From: Rapana venosa
Taxonomy: Eukaryota > Mollusca > Gastropoda > Neogastropoda > Muricidae
DNA length: 64,000 nt
NCBI GenBank assembly: GCA_028751875.1
Contig: CM054144.1
Coordinates: 16,762,999-16,826,998, forward strand
Direction: 5' to 3'
The notes beneath the pieces are model-generated. The model was not told the origin of the DNA and did no database searches. It saw only the letters and a program-made list of their open reading frames with translations. The position numbers were made by a program, and so were the translations under genes. Shown piece after piece: positions 45,901 to 55,792 of this stretch; positions within the stretch are counted from its first letter, which is position 1, and every line of letters starts with the position of its first letter.

Positions 45901-47822
45901 TTTGGGGGTTAATAAGATGCAGGTATTTATGGGTTAAAGTATTTATGTAACTCTCTCTATATGTGTTTTGGGGGTGTGTGTGTGTGTGTTCCTAAACGCG
46001 TACATATTGATGGTTACATATGGATATGTGAAGGCACATGCCTATGTTTATATAAAGGGAAGTATGTCTCCTTCATGTACATATGTGTGTGTGTGTATGT
46101 ATGTGTTTGTCAGGGAGGCAAAGAGTTCCTGATGCGGGCTCACTTTGGACTGCCCAGTGTGGAGAATGAAGACGCAGAAGGCAGGCCCCCCATCAGCATC
46201 AAGTTTGAAATCCCCTACTTTACAGTGTCTGGCATTCAGGTAAGGAAATAGAAATCCCCTACTTTACAGTGTCTGGCATTCAGGTAAGGAAATAGAAATC
46301 CCTACTTTACAGTGTCTGGCATTCAGGTAAGGAAAAAGAAATCCCCTACTTTACAGTGTCTGGCATTCAGGTAAGGAAAAAAGAAATCCCCTACTTTACA
46401 GTGTCTGGCATTCAGGTAAGGAAAAAGAAATCCCCTACTTTACAGTGTCTGTCATTCAGGGAAGGAAGAAGAGATCCCTACTTTACAGTGTCTAGTATTC
46501 AGGGAAAGAAGAAGAGATCCCTACTTTACAGTGTCTGGCATTCAGGGAAAGAAGAAGAGATCCTTACTTTACAGTGTCTGGCATTCAGGTAAGGAAGAAG
46601 GGATCCCCTACTTTACAGTGTCTGTCATTCAGGGAAGGAAGAAGGAATCCCTACTTTACAGTGTCTGGCATTCAGGGAAGGAAGAAGAGATCCCTACTTT
46701 ACAGTGTCTGATTCAGGGAAGGAAGAAGAGATCCCTACTTTACAGTGTCTGATTCAGGGAAAGAAGAAGAGATCCCTACTTTACAGTGTCTAGTATTCAG
46801 GGAAGGAAGAAGAGATCCCTACTTTACAGTGTCTGGCATTCAGGGAAGGAAGAAGAGATCCCTACTTTACAGTGTCTGATTCAGGGAAGGAAGAAGAGAT
46901 CCCTACTTTACAGTGTCTGATTCAGGGAAAGAAGAAGAGATCCCTACTTTACAGTGTCTAGCATTCAGGGAAGGAAGAAGAGATCCCCTACTTTACAGTG
47001 TCTAGTATTCAGGGAAGGAAGAAGAGAACCCTACTTTACAGTGTCTGACATTCAGGTAAGGAAGAAGGGATCCCTACTTTACAGTGTCTGGCATTCAGGG
47101 AAGGAAGAAGAGATCCCTACTTTACAGTGTCTGGCATTCAGGGAAGGAAGAAGGGATCCCTACTTTACAGTGTCTGGCATTCAGGGAAGGAAGAAGGGAT
47201 CCCCTACTTTAAAGGGAGTCAGGGCAAAAGTTATCCAAGTCAACTAAGTCATGACGGCTGTGTTTGGTAGAAAAAAACCAGTTTGCACAAAAGGGAACTT
47301 GACAGCATGCTGGAGTATAAATGTTCATCTAAATCGTTGAGTTTTATTGTGTGGTATGTATAGATAGAGAAATGATGCAAAGCAGCATAATTGAGTGAAA
47401 TTGTGATGGACACAATATGGCATCTTTTTTTGTTGTTGTTTTTAAAAGATTTTGTGGGTAATTCAACTTTATAGTAAAACATTTTGCATTGTAAAAAAAA
47501 TATAACTTCATTTTGTCTGTGTTTTGAAGTTTCTTTTGGTATGTAGTAAGGCTTGATGCAAAGCTCAGAAGAATGATTGTGTTTGCCATTGAGGACAAGT
47601 AGATGGAGTTTGGTATTCTTGTCAGATTCTCTGACGTGTTTTTAGTGAAGCTGTAGGAAGACCTTGTTGATAATCTGTCAAAGTGCTTTGTGGTTATTCT
47701 GATTTCTCTGTTTGTTGGGACAGGTGCGTTACCTGAAGATCATTGAAAAAAGTGGTTACCAGGCACTACCCTGGGTGCGCTACATTACCCAGAACGGGGA
47801 CTACCAGCTTCGAACCAACTGA
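34262..47822 (+). CDS. AP1M1: AP-1 clathrin adaptor complex, mu (medium) subunit
   Basis: Ten coding exons: 34262-34303, 36680-36904, 38583-38713, 39473-39617, 40608-40734, 42994-43136, 44150-44221, 45242-45400, 46114-46239 and 47724-47822. All have GT-AG introns and the total is 1,269 bases: 422 residues, one fewer than human AP1M1. Residues 1 to about 140 form the longin-like N-terminal domain ([14 protein letters not shown] start). About 165-420 is the mu homology domain that binds YxxPhi sorting signals; the pocket residues D173 (in FLDVIE) and W407 (in ALPWVRY) are present. The C-terminus is [10 protein letters not shown]. The protein sits with gamma, beta-1 and sigma-1 subunits on trans-Golgi and endosomal membranes and selects cargo for clathrin vesicles. 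The introns hold SINEs and LINE debris. A minisatellite copies the exon 9 donor. A non-coding first exon near 33.45 kb is likely. Confidence 0.98.
34723..34995. repeat. CA, TA, CT and poly-C microsatellite cluster in intron 1
   Basis: (CA)n blocks from 34723, (AT)n at 34826-34841, (CT)n at 34861-34876 and two poly-C runs ending near 34995. The CT-then-C order is the complement-like counterpart of the GA-then-G tracts elsewhere. Confidence 0.9.
35162..35520 (+). mobile_element. SINE, family A, tail type 1, full length
   Basis: Best reference copy in the window. A box TAGCCTAGTGG (35174-35184), perfect B box GGTTCGATTCC (35217-35227), body blocks GTTAACATCAGTGCAGACTC and TCCTTCGGGTGAGACTATA, type 1 tail ending in (AATA)n. 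Pol III promoter elements are intact. In AP-1 mu intron 1. Confidence 0.93.
35540..35905 (+). mobile_element. SINE, family A relative, diverged
   Basis: Directly follows the preceding SINE. The head is diverged (GGTGATCTGACAGTCCGGG, GTTCAAGC in the B-box position), the body retains GAGTTAACATCAGTACCGAC and GTCCTTTTGGATGAGACTAT, and the type 1 tail contains GGACTGGATGTGGAAAAA. Older than the neighbour by divergence. Confidence 0.75.
35984..36078. repeat. (CT)n microsatellite
   Basis: About 95 bases of CT with a few interruptions (CTGTCTGTCG near 36050). AP-1 mu intron 1. ORFs here are repeat artefacts. Confidence 0.97.
37034..37316 (+). mobile_element. SINE, family C
   Basis: Head GGGGACGGGATAGCTCAGTG with A box TAGCTCAGTGG (37044-37054); body CAGTTCACCCAGCTGTAAAT, GGGTACCTGCCCTCTTTAGG and CGCTCCCCTACGACC. 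Matching copies lie at 39668 (+, diverged) and 57915-58217 (-). It follows a (GT)n block that starts only about 15 bases into intron 2. Confidence 0.85.
39049..39285 (+). mobile_element. SINE fragment, family A, tail type 1
   Basis: Starts at CATCCTTCGGATGAGACTAT right after a CA run and continues to the type 1 tail and (AAAT)n. The head is missing. AP-1 mu intron 3. Confidence 0.85.
39668..39845 (+). mobile_element. SINE fragment, family C
   Basis: GGCGGGATGGATCAGAGGTC start, CAGTTCACCTAGTTGTAATG and GGTACGCACCCTCTTTAAGG body. Diverged from the copies at 37034 and 57915. It lies about 50 bases past the donor of AP-1 mu exon 4. Confidence 0.75.
40420..40570 (-). mobile_element. SINE fragment, family D
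   Basis: Retains AGATTTCTCTGCTTGAAATT, TGGAGAGCGTCGCCCAAGAT and TGTATTTGTTTCCCTATGAC in the order of the 5103-5455 copy. It ends about 40 bases before AP-1 mu exon 5. Confidence 0.7.
41162..42177 (-). pseudogene. Transposon-type ORF pair with PPSQxRRD motif
   Basis: Two overlapping minus-strand frames. The first ends in [20 protein letters not shown] and [17 protein letters not shown]. The second (41893-41162, 243 codons) begins at an ATG inside the first frame's last codons and has [19 protein letters not shown], then [18 protein letters not shown] and [18 protein letters not shown]. The order (SW..VAGE..VVLR, then PPSQ.RRD..R, then NTQFRKVV) is one I associate with repetitive, lineage-specific proteins of marine invertebrates. 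I cannot name the element or show its ends. One base shift joins the two frames. It lies inside AP-1 mu intron 5, antisense to the gene. Confidence 0.55.
42505..42760 (+). pseudogene. Heavily decayed LINE reverse transcriptase C-terminus
   Basis: [17 protein letters not shown], then (after stops) [20 protein letters not shown] and [14 protein letters not shown] parallel the RTE-like element's RRVQAVEMRCFRRLL and KLKWYGHVTRSQGITK. Stop codons and shifts show it is dead. AP-1 mu intron 5. Confidence 0.65.
43395..43478 (+). mobile_element. SINE family A tail fragment, type 1
   Basis: GGGAGCTTGATGTAAACAAC, then GGAGTGCTTATCAATTATCC and AAAATAAAAG match the last 80 bases of the type 1 tail only. 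AP-1 mu intron 6. Confidence 0.6.
44455..44795 (-). mobile_element. SINE, family D
   Basis: Contains ATTTTCTGTATGAAGTTCAG, TCATTCGAAAGACTCACACC and GTCCAGTGGGTTGGGG in family D order, read inverted, with a head-like end at CTAGACTGCCAGTCCAC. The 90 bases before it (from 44362, GGGCCTGACTTGTCAG) also match 470-540, so the element or its neighbour is longer. Confidence 0.65.
45144..45200. repeat. (CAT)n repeat before AP-1 mu exon 8
   Basis: CAT triplets with two interruptions, ending about 42 bases before the exon 8 acceptor, in the place of the branch point and polypyrimidine tract. The acceptor itself is GTCTCGTGCAG. Confidence 0.95.
46207..47212. repeat. 23-copy minisatellite of the exon 9 / intron 9 boundary
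   Basis: The unit (about 41-45 bases) carries CCCTACTTTACAGTGTCTGG, CATTCAG and then G[T/G]AAGGAA plus a purine-rich spacer. Copy 1 is the real end of AP-1 mu exon 9 with its donor; 22 more copies follow plus a partial one ending CTACTTTAAAGG. Copies 1-5, 9 and 20 keep CAG|GTAAGG (donors at 46240, 46284, 46327, 46371, 46416, 46589 and 47056). The others read CAGGGAAG, which removes the donor. Three long ORFs across it are artefacts. Confidence 0.97.
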
Positions 47823-49700
47823 GCATGAAAAAGAGGAGAATTATTGTCAGCAACCAGACCAAAGGGAACAGAGTTGTCCCACTTGCTGTGCAATATTGAT
47901 TATGGTTGTGCCTGTGATTGAACAAACAATTGTAGGGAAGTGAAAAGTAGCAGCTGAAGATATCTCAGCCTTTTCCATCTTTTGTTTTCTTTTTTCTAAA
48001 GAATCAAACCCGAAAGATTTAGCTCTTTTGGGATCTTACTATATTGTTGGGTCCAGTGTTGATCTACGACCATGCCTTTGGAACTCAACAATTTTGTTTT
48101 AAATTTTTTGGATGAGTATACTAATGAAATATGTTTGTGTATCATTTCCGTGAATAAGCTTGTGTATTGTTTCCTGTGTTTCTCTCTCAGAGCAGCTCTG
48201 ATAATGAAAACGCAGTACCTTATTACCTAGACTGATTTGAAGGATGGTTCTCTTCAAAAATTCTAATTTGTTTCTTTAGTGACCCATTTTACATGCACTA
48301 TCAATGAAGCCTGACCCTAATTCCATCTAGTCATAAATACATGTTTCTTGGGTTTGAAATGGCATGCTCAGATCAGAGGTGGCATGATCCCTACAGAATT
48401 GAAAGGAAGTGTAAAAACTGACAACTCATATTTTTTGCTGTATATGTATATATGCTGCCATGCACATTTTTTTTTTTTTTTGGTGCACCGTTTGCTGGTT
48501 CTAGCAATGTTCACTCACTGCCTGTCTGCAACAACTTCATCAGGACACTGTTGACTATGTTCAGTCTGTTTACACTTGTCATGAGGGGAATGAGGGATCG
48601 AACATTGAGAGGTGGACACTTTCATCGCAAGACATCACTCCTGGAGTGTGTTTATTGGAAGCAGGGTTGCCTGCCTCACTGACAGAAGCTTTACCTTTGT
48701 GTTGGCTGAGGTTGGCAGCTTGCCGACTTCTGAAGATAGAGTTCAGTGTTGTGAAACAGCATGACCTGCACTCATTTGGCACGCTGAGTTGTCTCCTAAA
48801 GCTGCTGTAAAACGTCAATCTTAGGTCATTCTCATCGACTCTTCTGTCAAGGTAAATATGCTTTCGCTGCATTAGAGAATAACAAGGGAGGTAATCTTAT
48901 CTGCGCACTGGTAGCAATCTGTCTCTTGATACTATGACCTGTCCACAAATCAAGAGGCTGGTCCTGCTAGAATTTTCCCTCATTCTGAATATTTTATAGG
49001 TGCAGTGAAGTGATCAAGACCAGTCTGCCTTTATTAATGCTGTCATAGCTCCTTGATTCTCATTCTTCTCTTCCTTCTTCTTCTGTGTTCCCTGATAACT
49101 TCATTATCTCAGTATTTCACATAATGTCGTCAGTTTAAGGGTTGAGTGAGCATATTGTTGGGGGAAGGTGCCACAGTGATAGAGTCTATGTGGACTGCAT
49201 TGGATCATTGCTGTTACTCTTAGTGACAGCCCTGATATAGCCTCTGTGGGCAGCGGGGCTGTGAACAAGAAGATTGGATTGGATCAGCTTCTTTGAAAAC
49301 TTCTCTCTTTTTTTCGAAATAGTATCAGCTTGCATGTTCTTCAAACAAATTGAGAGCTTTGGTGATGCAGCAAAATTGGCATGTTCTCTGATAGAGAAAG
49401 ACTTCTGGAAGAGAGGTGGGCAGCAATTGTAAATATTTCTCTTGTAAACGTCCCTTTTTTTTTTAAGGTTTAAAATGGATGTAAATTTTTGTTTCTGATA
49501 CACTTTGAGTGTTTACAAGATTAATGATTCTAACACATAATGTGAATAGTCTTTATTGATGGATTCAGTTTGGGGTTTAAGGTATGGTGTTTATCTGCAG
49601 GTATGTCAACGTGTACAGTGTGGACTTTTATTTAAAGTGATGATATTACCATGAAAAGAGGATGTTTACAAAATGGTAATATAGCATAAACAAAATTAAA
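47823..49700 (+). other. Probable 3' UTR of the AP-1 mu gene
   Basis: Non-repetitive sequence after the stop codon, with no competing gene. ATTAAA at 49695-49700 is a possible polyadenylation hexamer; ATTAAA near 50170 and AATAAA at 51083-51088 are later options. The true end cannot be told from sequence alone. Confidence 0.4.
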
Positions 49701-50344
49701 TATAAACCTTGAAAACTATTCTTTTGATTGCTACAATTTGTGCAGGTGTGGAATGTAATGAAAACCAGAGCAATTATTCCATTGGAATGTCATATGTAGC
49801 CATATTATTTCAGAATAATCAAGCAGTATGAAAACTTGAATATGTTCCCAGTTTCTGATGATATGCTAATATTAAGAAGAAGAAAAATAGCGATGTAAAT
49901 ATGAAAGATATCAGCTTATTCAGTACAGGTCTTATTTTGAAGCAACATACTTTATATATATATATATGTATGAAAACAAGGCCAGCATTGTATTCATTGT
50001 TAGTTATTTTCTTTGTCCCTCACATCAGTCAAAAAAGAATTGATAGTGCATATTTCAGTCATTTCTTTTCCCCCCCTCCTCTGATTTTAGTTTGTTGGTT
50101 ATTTAACATATGAAAATGGGAAACATTGTTGATCATGTTGATTTCCATGACTAATGCATTCCTCATATTAAAAGTTGGCATGTTTCTTGAAGGGTTTTTG
50201 TTGCTTTTATGTTTGTGCATGTGTGTGTGTGTTCACATGCCTTCATATATGATTAGTGGATAATCTGTGTGTGTGTGTGTGTTTTATGCGTGTGCATGCA
50301 CACAGGTGCTCCTGAATCCAGGCATATGTTGCAGACATACATTT

Positions 50345-50731
50345 ATTTTCATTCCTCAGCTGGAGCTCTGAGGATCACCAATGGTGAGATTTAGCAAATG
50401 CGACAGTTTACCGACCATTGAGATAGCCGCATTCTGACTTCAGGGATGGTGTTTAAGTGCGGCACCAGTGTGCATGCATTTTTAAAATGATGTCCTTTCG
50501 TACCAGCACGCAATGGCCTACTCTTCCAACAGGCTGATTGGGTTTTAACTTGTGTGCAAGAAGTGGTGCATGCATTCACACACAAGACCTTGGACTGTTG
50601 GGGGAGTTGAGTCAGTGCAGATGTTGACTCCAGGGAAAAAATTCCCTGAACAAGTGTCTCAGTGGTGAATGAACCCAGGCTGTCAGATCACAAGCCCAAC
50701 ATTCTAACCACTGGGCTTTCTTGCCCCCAGC
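50345..50731 (-). mobile_element. SINE, family A body, tail type 2, full length
   Basis: Inverted order: tail GCTGGAGCTCTGAGGATCAC, CATTGAGATAGCCGCATTCT; body AATGGCCTACTCTTCCAACA; head CATTCTAACCACTGGGCTTT. Shares the body with type 1 copies but has a wholly different 3' end. The B-box region is decayed (GAACCCAGGCTGTC). Confidence 0.85.
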
Positions 50732-51116
50732 GTAATTAGTGTAACAAAATACATGTCCACAGCTTTGGAAACAAGCTAATGTCATGCCTGTTCACAGAAA
50801 AACAGTAAATATGAGTGTGCTTACAATCGGCCGATGTCTGACCCCCTTCAGTTGTGTAGTTCTGAAGAATGTATGTATACACATAATTATTTACACATTT
50901 CTTACCTCTAAAAATGTGCTCTTCTGTACTCAGTCGGGCTTTGTGCACGGTGTTTCAGACATCTGTGAGCTTCTTACAATTTGCAGTGAATAATGATAGA
51001 GGTAATCCTGTTCAATCAGGGCACTTAATTGTGTATAGCTTAAAGGCATCTTACTTAAAAACCAGAGAATATAGATGTAAGAAATAAACTTTACTCTGGT
51101 TTGTCGTATTTAGGCA

Positions 51117-51265
51117 CCATCCCCAAAGTTGAATGCAGTTACCTTGATGGTGGGAGGAGAGAGATGGGGGGGAGGGGGGGGGAGGTTACATATGCAAAAT
51201 TCTCACCATTGATGCACATATGCAAAATTCTCACGATTGATAAACCTCGAAGCTCTAGCTGAGGA
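51117..51265 (+). mobile_element. SINE type 2 tail fragment
   Basis: CCCCAAAGTTGAATGCAGTT, ACCTTGATGGTGGGAGGAG, then two copies of CATATGCAAAATTCTCAC and CTCGAAGCTCTAGCTGAGG. Tail only. Confidence 0.7.
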
Positions 51266-51399
51266 ATGGAATCAAAAGCTGCTGTATAAAATCATCAGTA
51301 GTGTGAGCTGTTCATGCATATCACAGACAAGCCCCATGAAATGACTTCATCCAGGTCAACATACTGACATAGCTTTTCTTCCATTCAACAGCCATCTGC

Positions 51400-52705
51400 T
51401 TTCTATGAAGAAAACCTGGTTTCTTGGTCACCTTAAGCATTATCTAAAGACACATCAATGCCGCCTTACTATCATCATAGAAATAGGAAAGAACAAATCA
51501 TTCTCTGTTTCAACAGGCTTGGCAGGAGTGATCAGAGTAATGATTATGCTCAATCAATATCTTACTAATGATGCCTTGTCAAGCGCCTGTACCTACCAAC
51601 AAGAAACAGCTAACTGTCAACCATTGTCCACAATACACAATCCAGCAAATACATCCTGTACTTTACCCTCCTCTATATGCAAGACTTTCTTCTCTAACTC
51701 CCTGAACAGTGTGTGTTGGGACATGTACTGCACTGAATTTGTCAGGCTGGGTCTGCAAATTAAACTGGGATGCTAACACTGACGCTATTGTAAAAAAGGG
51801 ACAACAAGGTATGTATTTTGTAAGGAAGCTGAACTCATTTTTTTGTTGACAAAAAGATTCTTTCTTTGTTCTACAAGTCCTACATAGAGAGTGTTCTAAG
51901 TTTTGCTTTCATCTGTTGATACAACAACCTTAGTGTTAAAAAGAAGAATAGTCTTCAGAGAATTGTTAAAATCTGCTCAAAAATAATTGGAGAAGAACAA
52001 AGAGATCTCAAGTCGTACTGTGATCAGCAGCTTGTGCGCAAAGTGACGGCCATCTTGGCTGATCCATCCCATGCTGTCTTTGGAATTTCAGTTGTTGCCT
52101 TCAGGACGCCGTTTTCGGTGCTCCAACAGTAAAACAAATAGAAAAAGAAATTCTTTTGTTCCAGTCGTCATTCGAATTCTAAATACGAAACAGTGCTGAC
52201 CAAACAGTTACATTCTCTGATATACCTCCCTGATTGTCAAATGTGTGTGTGTGTGTGTTCATGAAAACAAGTACTCCTATATCTTACTTTTGGCTTAAAT
52301 GATTTTTAAATTGTGTGTGTATGTAAGTTTATGACTTTACTAGTCAATGGTCATTATGGTGTGTGTGTGTGCACATGCATGTGTGTGTTTTTTTACTAGT
52401 CAATAGTCTTTATAAAATTGTGTTCATATATTGGTGATGTGCACACGTGTGAGTGCGCGTGTGCAGGAACACGTAAATAATAATTTATATGGTTTTTACA
52501 ACATTGTATTCCTACATTGGTGTAGTGTGTATGTGCATACGCCATATATATATATATATATATAAGCTATCTTGGAATGTTCATACCAATTTGAAATGTA
52601 TTTTTCTTGTGTCTTTTGAGATAATAATATGAATCAATGTGCCTGTCAGTATTGCAATTTGCCCTTCATGGGATAATTAAAGTGTTTTTGACTTGACTTG
52701 ACCTA
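51400..52705 (+). pseudogene. 3' part of a decayed LINE with a (TTGAC)n tail
   Basis: From about 51765, broken frames read DANTDAIVKKGQQ, FYKSYIESVLSFAFI-like residues, KKNSLQRIVKICSKIIGEEQ and LVRKVTAILADPSHAVFG. These are the C-terminal residues of a CR1/Rex-type LINE reverse transcriptase. A GT-rich 3' UTR follows and ends GCCCTTCATGGGATAATTAA then (TTGAC)n at about 52690-52705. The last 60 bases match the inverted fragment at 31853. At least three frame breaks and several stops: non-functional. Clade by resemblance only. Confidence 0.75.
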
Positions 52706-54267
52706 GGTAAATTGAACCTGGCCTAGTCCATCCCTCTCCAAGTACAGCATGCATCCTGGACGCTGTCACGAATTGTGATATCTTTAATAAGGGGTGTATT
52801 TGATCTCTTGTGCCATATATGCACATTAGGCACATCTACATAAGTTGACCCAGAAGACTGAAAAAAACAAAAACCAACAAACAAAAGACCCCACCCTTGA
52901 TTAGCCAAAAGTTGCTTCTGATATGCAAACCCACAACTGTATGGATATGTGAGATGGAAGTTCTTATTCACTCAGCCATAGTGTTGGTTATACAAAAAGG
53001 TTTCTGTTAGGCAATGCAGCCTCAGATCTGTTAATCAATACCAGCCTTTTTGAAACAGTTCAAAATTCATCTTACAAAGCAATTGATAAAGTAGGTATGT
53101 TTCATTGCAGCTGATATACACGAGGCATATGCATAAATCTCACTATTGGTGAACCTTGGAGTTCTACCTTTCCCCTAAAAAATGAGAAAATTGTTAAAAA
53201 AAATAATTAATTAAAAAACCCACTAGACATACAGGCCAAGAGGTTTTGTGTGTTTTTAATATCAATTTTCTCTTCTTCAGTCTTTTATTTTATAAAAAAA
53301 AAAAATAAATAAATAAATAAAAAAAAAAATAAAAACCCCACCCACACAACAAAGAATGTAGACTATATCCGGACTAGGCCTAGCTATTTGTTTAAAATAA
53401 TTATATTCACAAAAGACGTAGGTCCCTATAAAAACTAACCGTTAATACGTTCAGGCTAGTCTGAAGCCCACAGGTAGGCCTAGTAGCCTATTGGGGATAA
53501 GGGGAAATCTGATATTGTTGCATTATCACCCTTTGGTCAAGGGTTAGAAAAATTGTCTATAGACTCATTAATATGTTCCTCTCCACGGAAATCTTTAGTA
53601 AAAGGCGAAAGATTTTCTCGTTATTTGAAGAGAAACCAGAGTACTTGACAACGTTATCTAGCCAGACTCATACAAAAATGTAACCACACATTTTAATGGT
53701 GTCTTCAAAACGTTATTAATGTAACATGTATATTTATTTTTTAAGAGGCATAATTCACATTATTTTATGTAACATGTTAAAATATACAATATCAAACTTT
53801 TTCATGTTTAAAATTTGTATTTTATTAGTTTGCTTTTCCCTCACAGTAAGATTAAAAGCAAGCGTCTTTGAACAGGAAATATAACTCAGTACTGCAAACA
53901 CTTCGTCATCTATCATCTATCGGGAGAGCAACAATAATTGTTATATTGTTTCTCTTCACATTACTTTTATATCAAGATAAGATTTTCTTTTTACAAAGAC
54001 ATACAATTAGGCAGTACATGGGGAAACTTTGCTGATAGGTTTAGACTGAAGCCTTGATATCTGCTAAACAAAACAACAAACAAAAATGAATAATGTCCCT
54101 TTATAATATGCAAGCAGTGTGGATTTTCTTTTCCTGGGTTCATCCGACAATGACGCCGTCTAGGCTACAGTTTCTTACCTGGCCCTTTTTTCTTTAAATA
54201 TCAATTTTGATACAAATATTGAAGTCTCCAACAGGAATCAGTGCTACCATAGACAGTTTCCAGTATG

Positions 54268-54298
<31 letters not shown>

Positions 54299-54750
54299 GG
54301 GAGGAAATTATTGCATCACAAGATGACTGAAATAATGTAGTTTATCCAACAATATATTTCATTTCATTTTACTTCATTTTATATTATGTTATCTCATTTC
54401 ATTTTAAATTATCTTATTTTATTTTACGTACATTGCCTTATGTTGTTTCATTTTATTTTCAAGGTTGTCTGCTGAAGTTCTACGATACTTAAGAACTGCA
54501 GGACTTCTTTCTATAAAAGTTCCTACATGTAAAAAGAATTAACGAGATTTCATTTGGACTTGGGGTTAGAGTAAAATGGACTTGGGGTTAGAGTTAAATG
54601 GTTCTCGATCTGTCATTCAGTTGTAGGATTTATATATTTTTTAAACGAATAAACAAAACTATATTAACAACAAGGGAGGTAAGCACGTTCCACGTTCCGA
54701 TCTCTGTCATGTGTGGTGTCGTACCTTAGCTTTCTGGTAGTCTGTAACTT
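52706..54750. other. No gene seen; AT-rich, one SINE tail
   Basis: A SINE type 2 tail lies at about 53105-53168 (GCATAAATCTCACTATTGGT, GAACCTTGGAGTTCTAC). There is a poly-A/AAAT stretch at about 53290-53335, a GA/G tract at 54267-54302 and an imperfect CATTTTATTT repeat at 54355-54475. No coding or RNA signal. Confidence 0.5.
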
Positions 54751-54799
54751 ATATCATCATCATCATCATCACCATCATCGTCGTCATCATCACCATCAT

Positions 54800-55060
54800 C
54801 AAATTGTTTTAAATCGAGGATAATGAATAAGCACCTATGTGCTTTTTTACATCCAGTTCCCGGCCGCCCGTATCAGGAATACATCATGATAGTAAAATAA
54901 GCCTTAACTTATCTATTTATTCTTTTATTTCGAGTATAATGGAGTAAACACTCATGTGCTTTTTTACATCCAGTCCCCATGTGTATGCAATTTTGTCAAT
55001 TTTGTCATCCATTCCCACCGGCACACAAATGGTCCACTCTTCCGGAAACCAGAACGGGTT
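54800..55060 (-). mobile_element. Two SINE family A tail fragments, type 1
   Basis: TCGAGGATAATGAATAAGCA at 54816, then GAGTATAATGGAGTAAACAC at 54932, each followed by TTTTTACATCCAGT. The second runs on into body sequence (ATTCCCACCGGCACACAAAT). The two tails are stacked in the same orientation, about 115 bases apart. Confidence 0.75.
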
Positions 55061-55082
55061 TTAATGACAATGACAATTCTGT

Positions 55083-55142
55083 TATTTCCAGGATAACGAA
55101 TAAGCACCCATGTGCGTTTTTACATCCAGTCCTCGCCCTTAG

Positions 55143-55232
<90 letters not shown>

Positions 55233-55792
55233 ACCCAATACTAATAATATACTCATACAGTAAACGGGAAAAAATACCCAAACACAAAAAACAAAGAAAA
55301 AACACCGAAATAGAGATATATAAAAAAAAAGCAACAACACATAACAAAAGAAAGCAAAACAGAACCAAAAAACAAACAAACACAAAAACAACCAAAAACA
55401 AAAAAATAGCAAAGAAACCAAGAGCAAAGTGAAAGCAGCAATAACAACAAGGGGAGAGGCGACAACAAAAGAATCCCCCCCCCCCCCCCCACCCTTAACA
55501 AAACAAACAACAACAACAATCCGTAATATAAAGGAGAACAAACCATGTAAATAGTAGCATTTTGGCTAACAGAAAGAAACGTCAACAAATTCATTGTACC
55601 TTTTTATGGGAAAGCAACAGTGCGCGTAAGATGTTCGGCGCGCGTTCGCACACGGGACCTCGGTTTATAGTTTCATCCGAAGGACTTTTGGGGAGAGTGG
55701 AGTCTGCACTGATGTTAACTTGAAAGGAAAAAATCCTTATGAACGAGATTCAAACCCGGGTCAATATCACTCTAACCACCAGGCTACCCCTT
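55083..55792 (-). mobile_element. SINE family A, tail type 1, apparently interrupted
   Basis: The tail (AGGATAACGAATAAGCACCC, 55085-55143) and the body plus head (55624-55792: CGCGCGTTCGCACACGGGAC, GGACTTTTGGGGAGAGTGGA, CTCTAACCACCAGGCTACC) are separated by about 480 bases of (AT)n and A/C-rich sequence. Either one SINE was split by a microsatellite expansion and insertion, or two pieces sit side by side. Confidence 0.6.
55146..55225. repeat. (AT)n microsatellite, about 40 units
   Basis: Eighty bases of pure AT dinucleotide, able to extrude as a cruciform. It starts right after a SINE tail, suggesting it grew from the tail. Any ORFs through it are artefacts. Confidence 0.98.

Noticed and set aside
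46356..47247. Open frames with repeated [18 protein letters not shown] residues that look like a repeat protein
   Set aside because: The frame drifts between units and the array is intronic; spliced exon 10 begins at 47724. It is the splice-donor minisatellite read through.
55005..55594. ORFs of IYIYIY and VCFLFVF
   Set aside because: Produced by the (AT)n run and A/C-rich sequence.
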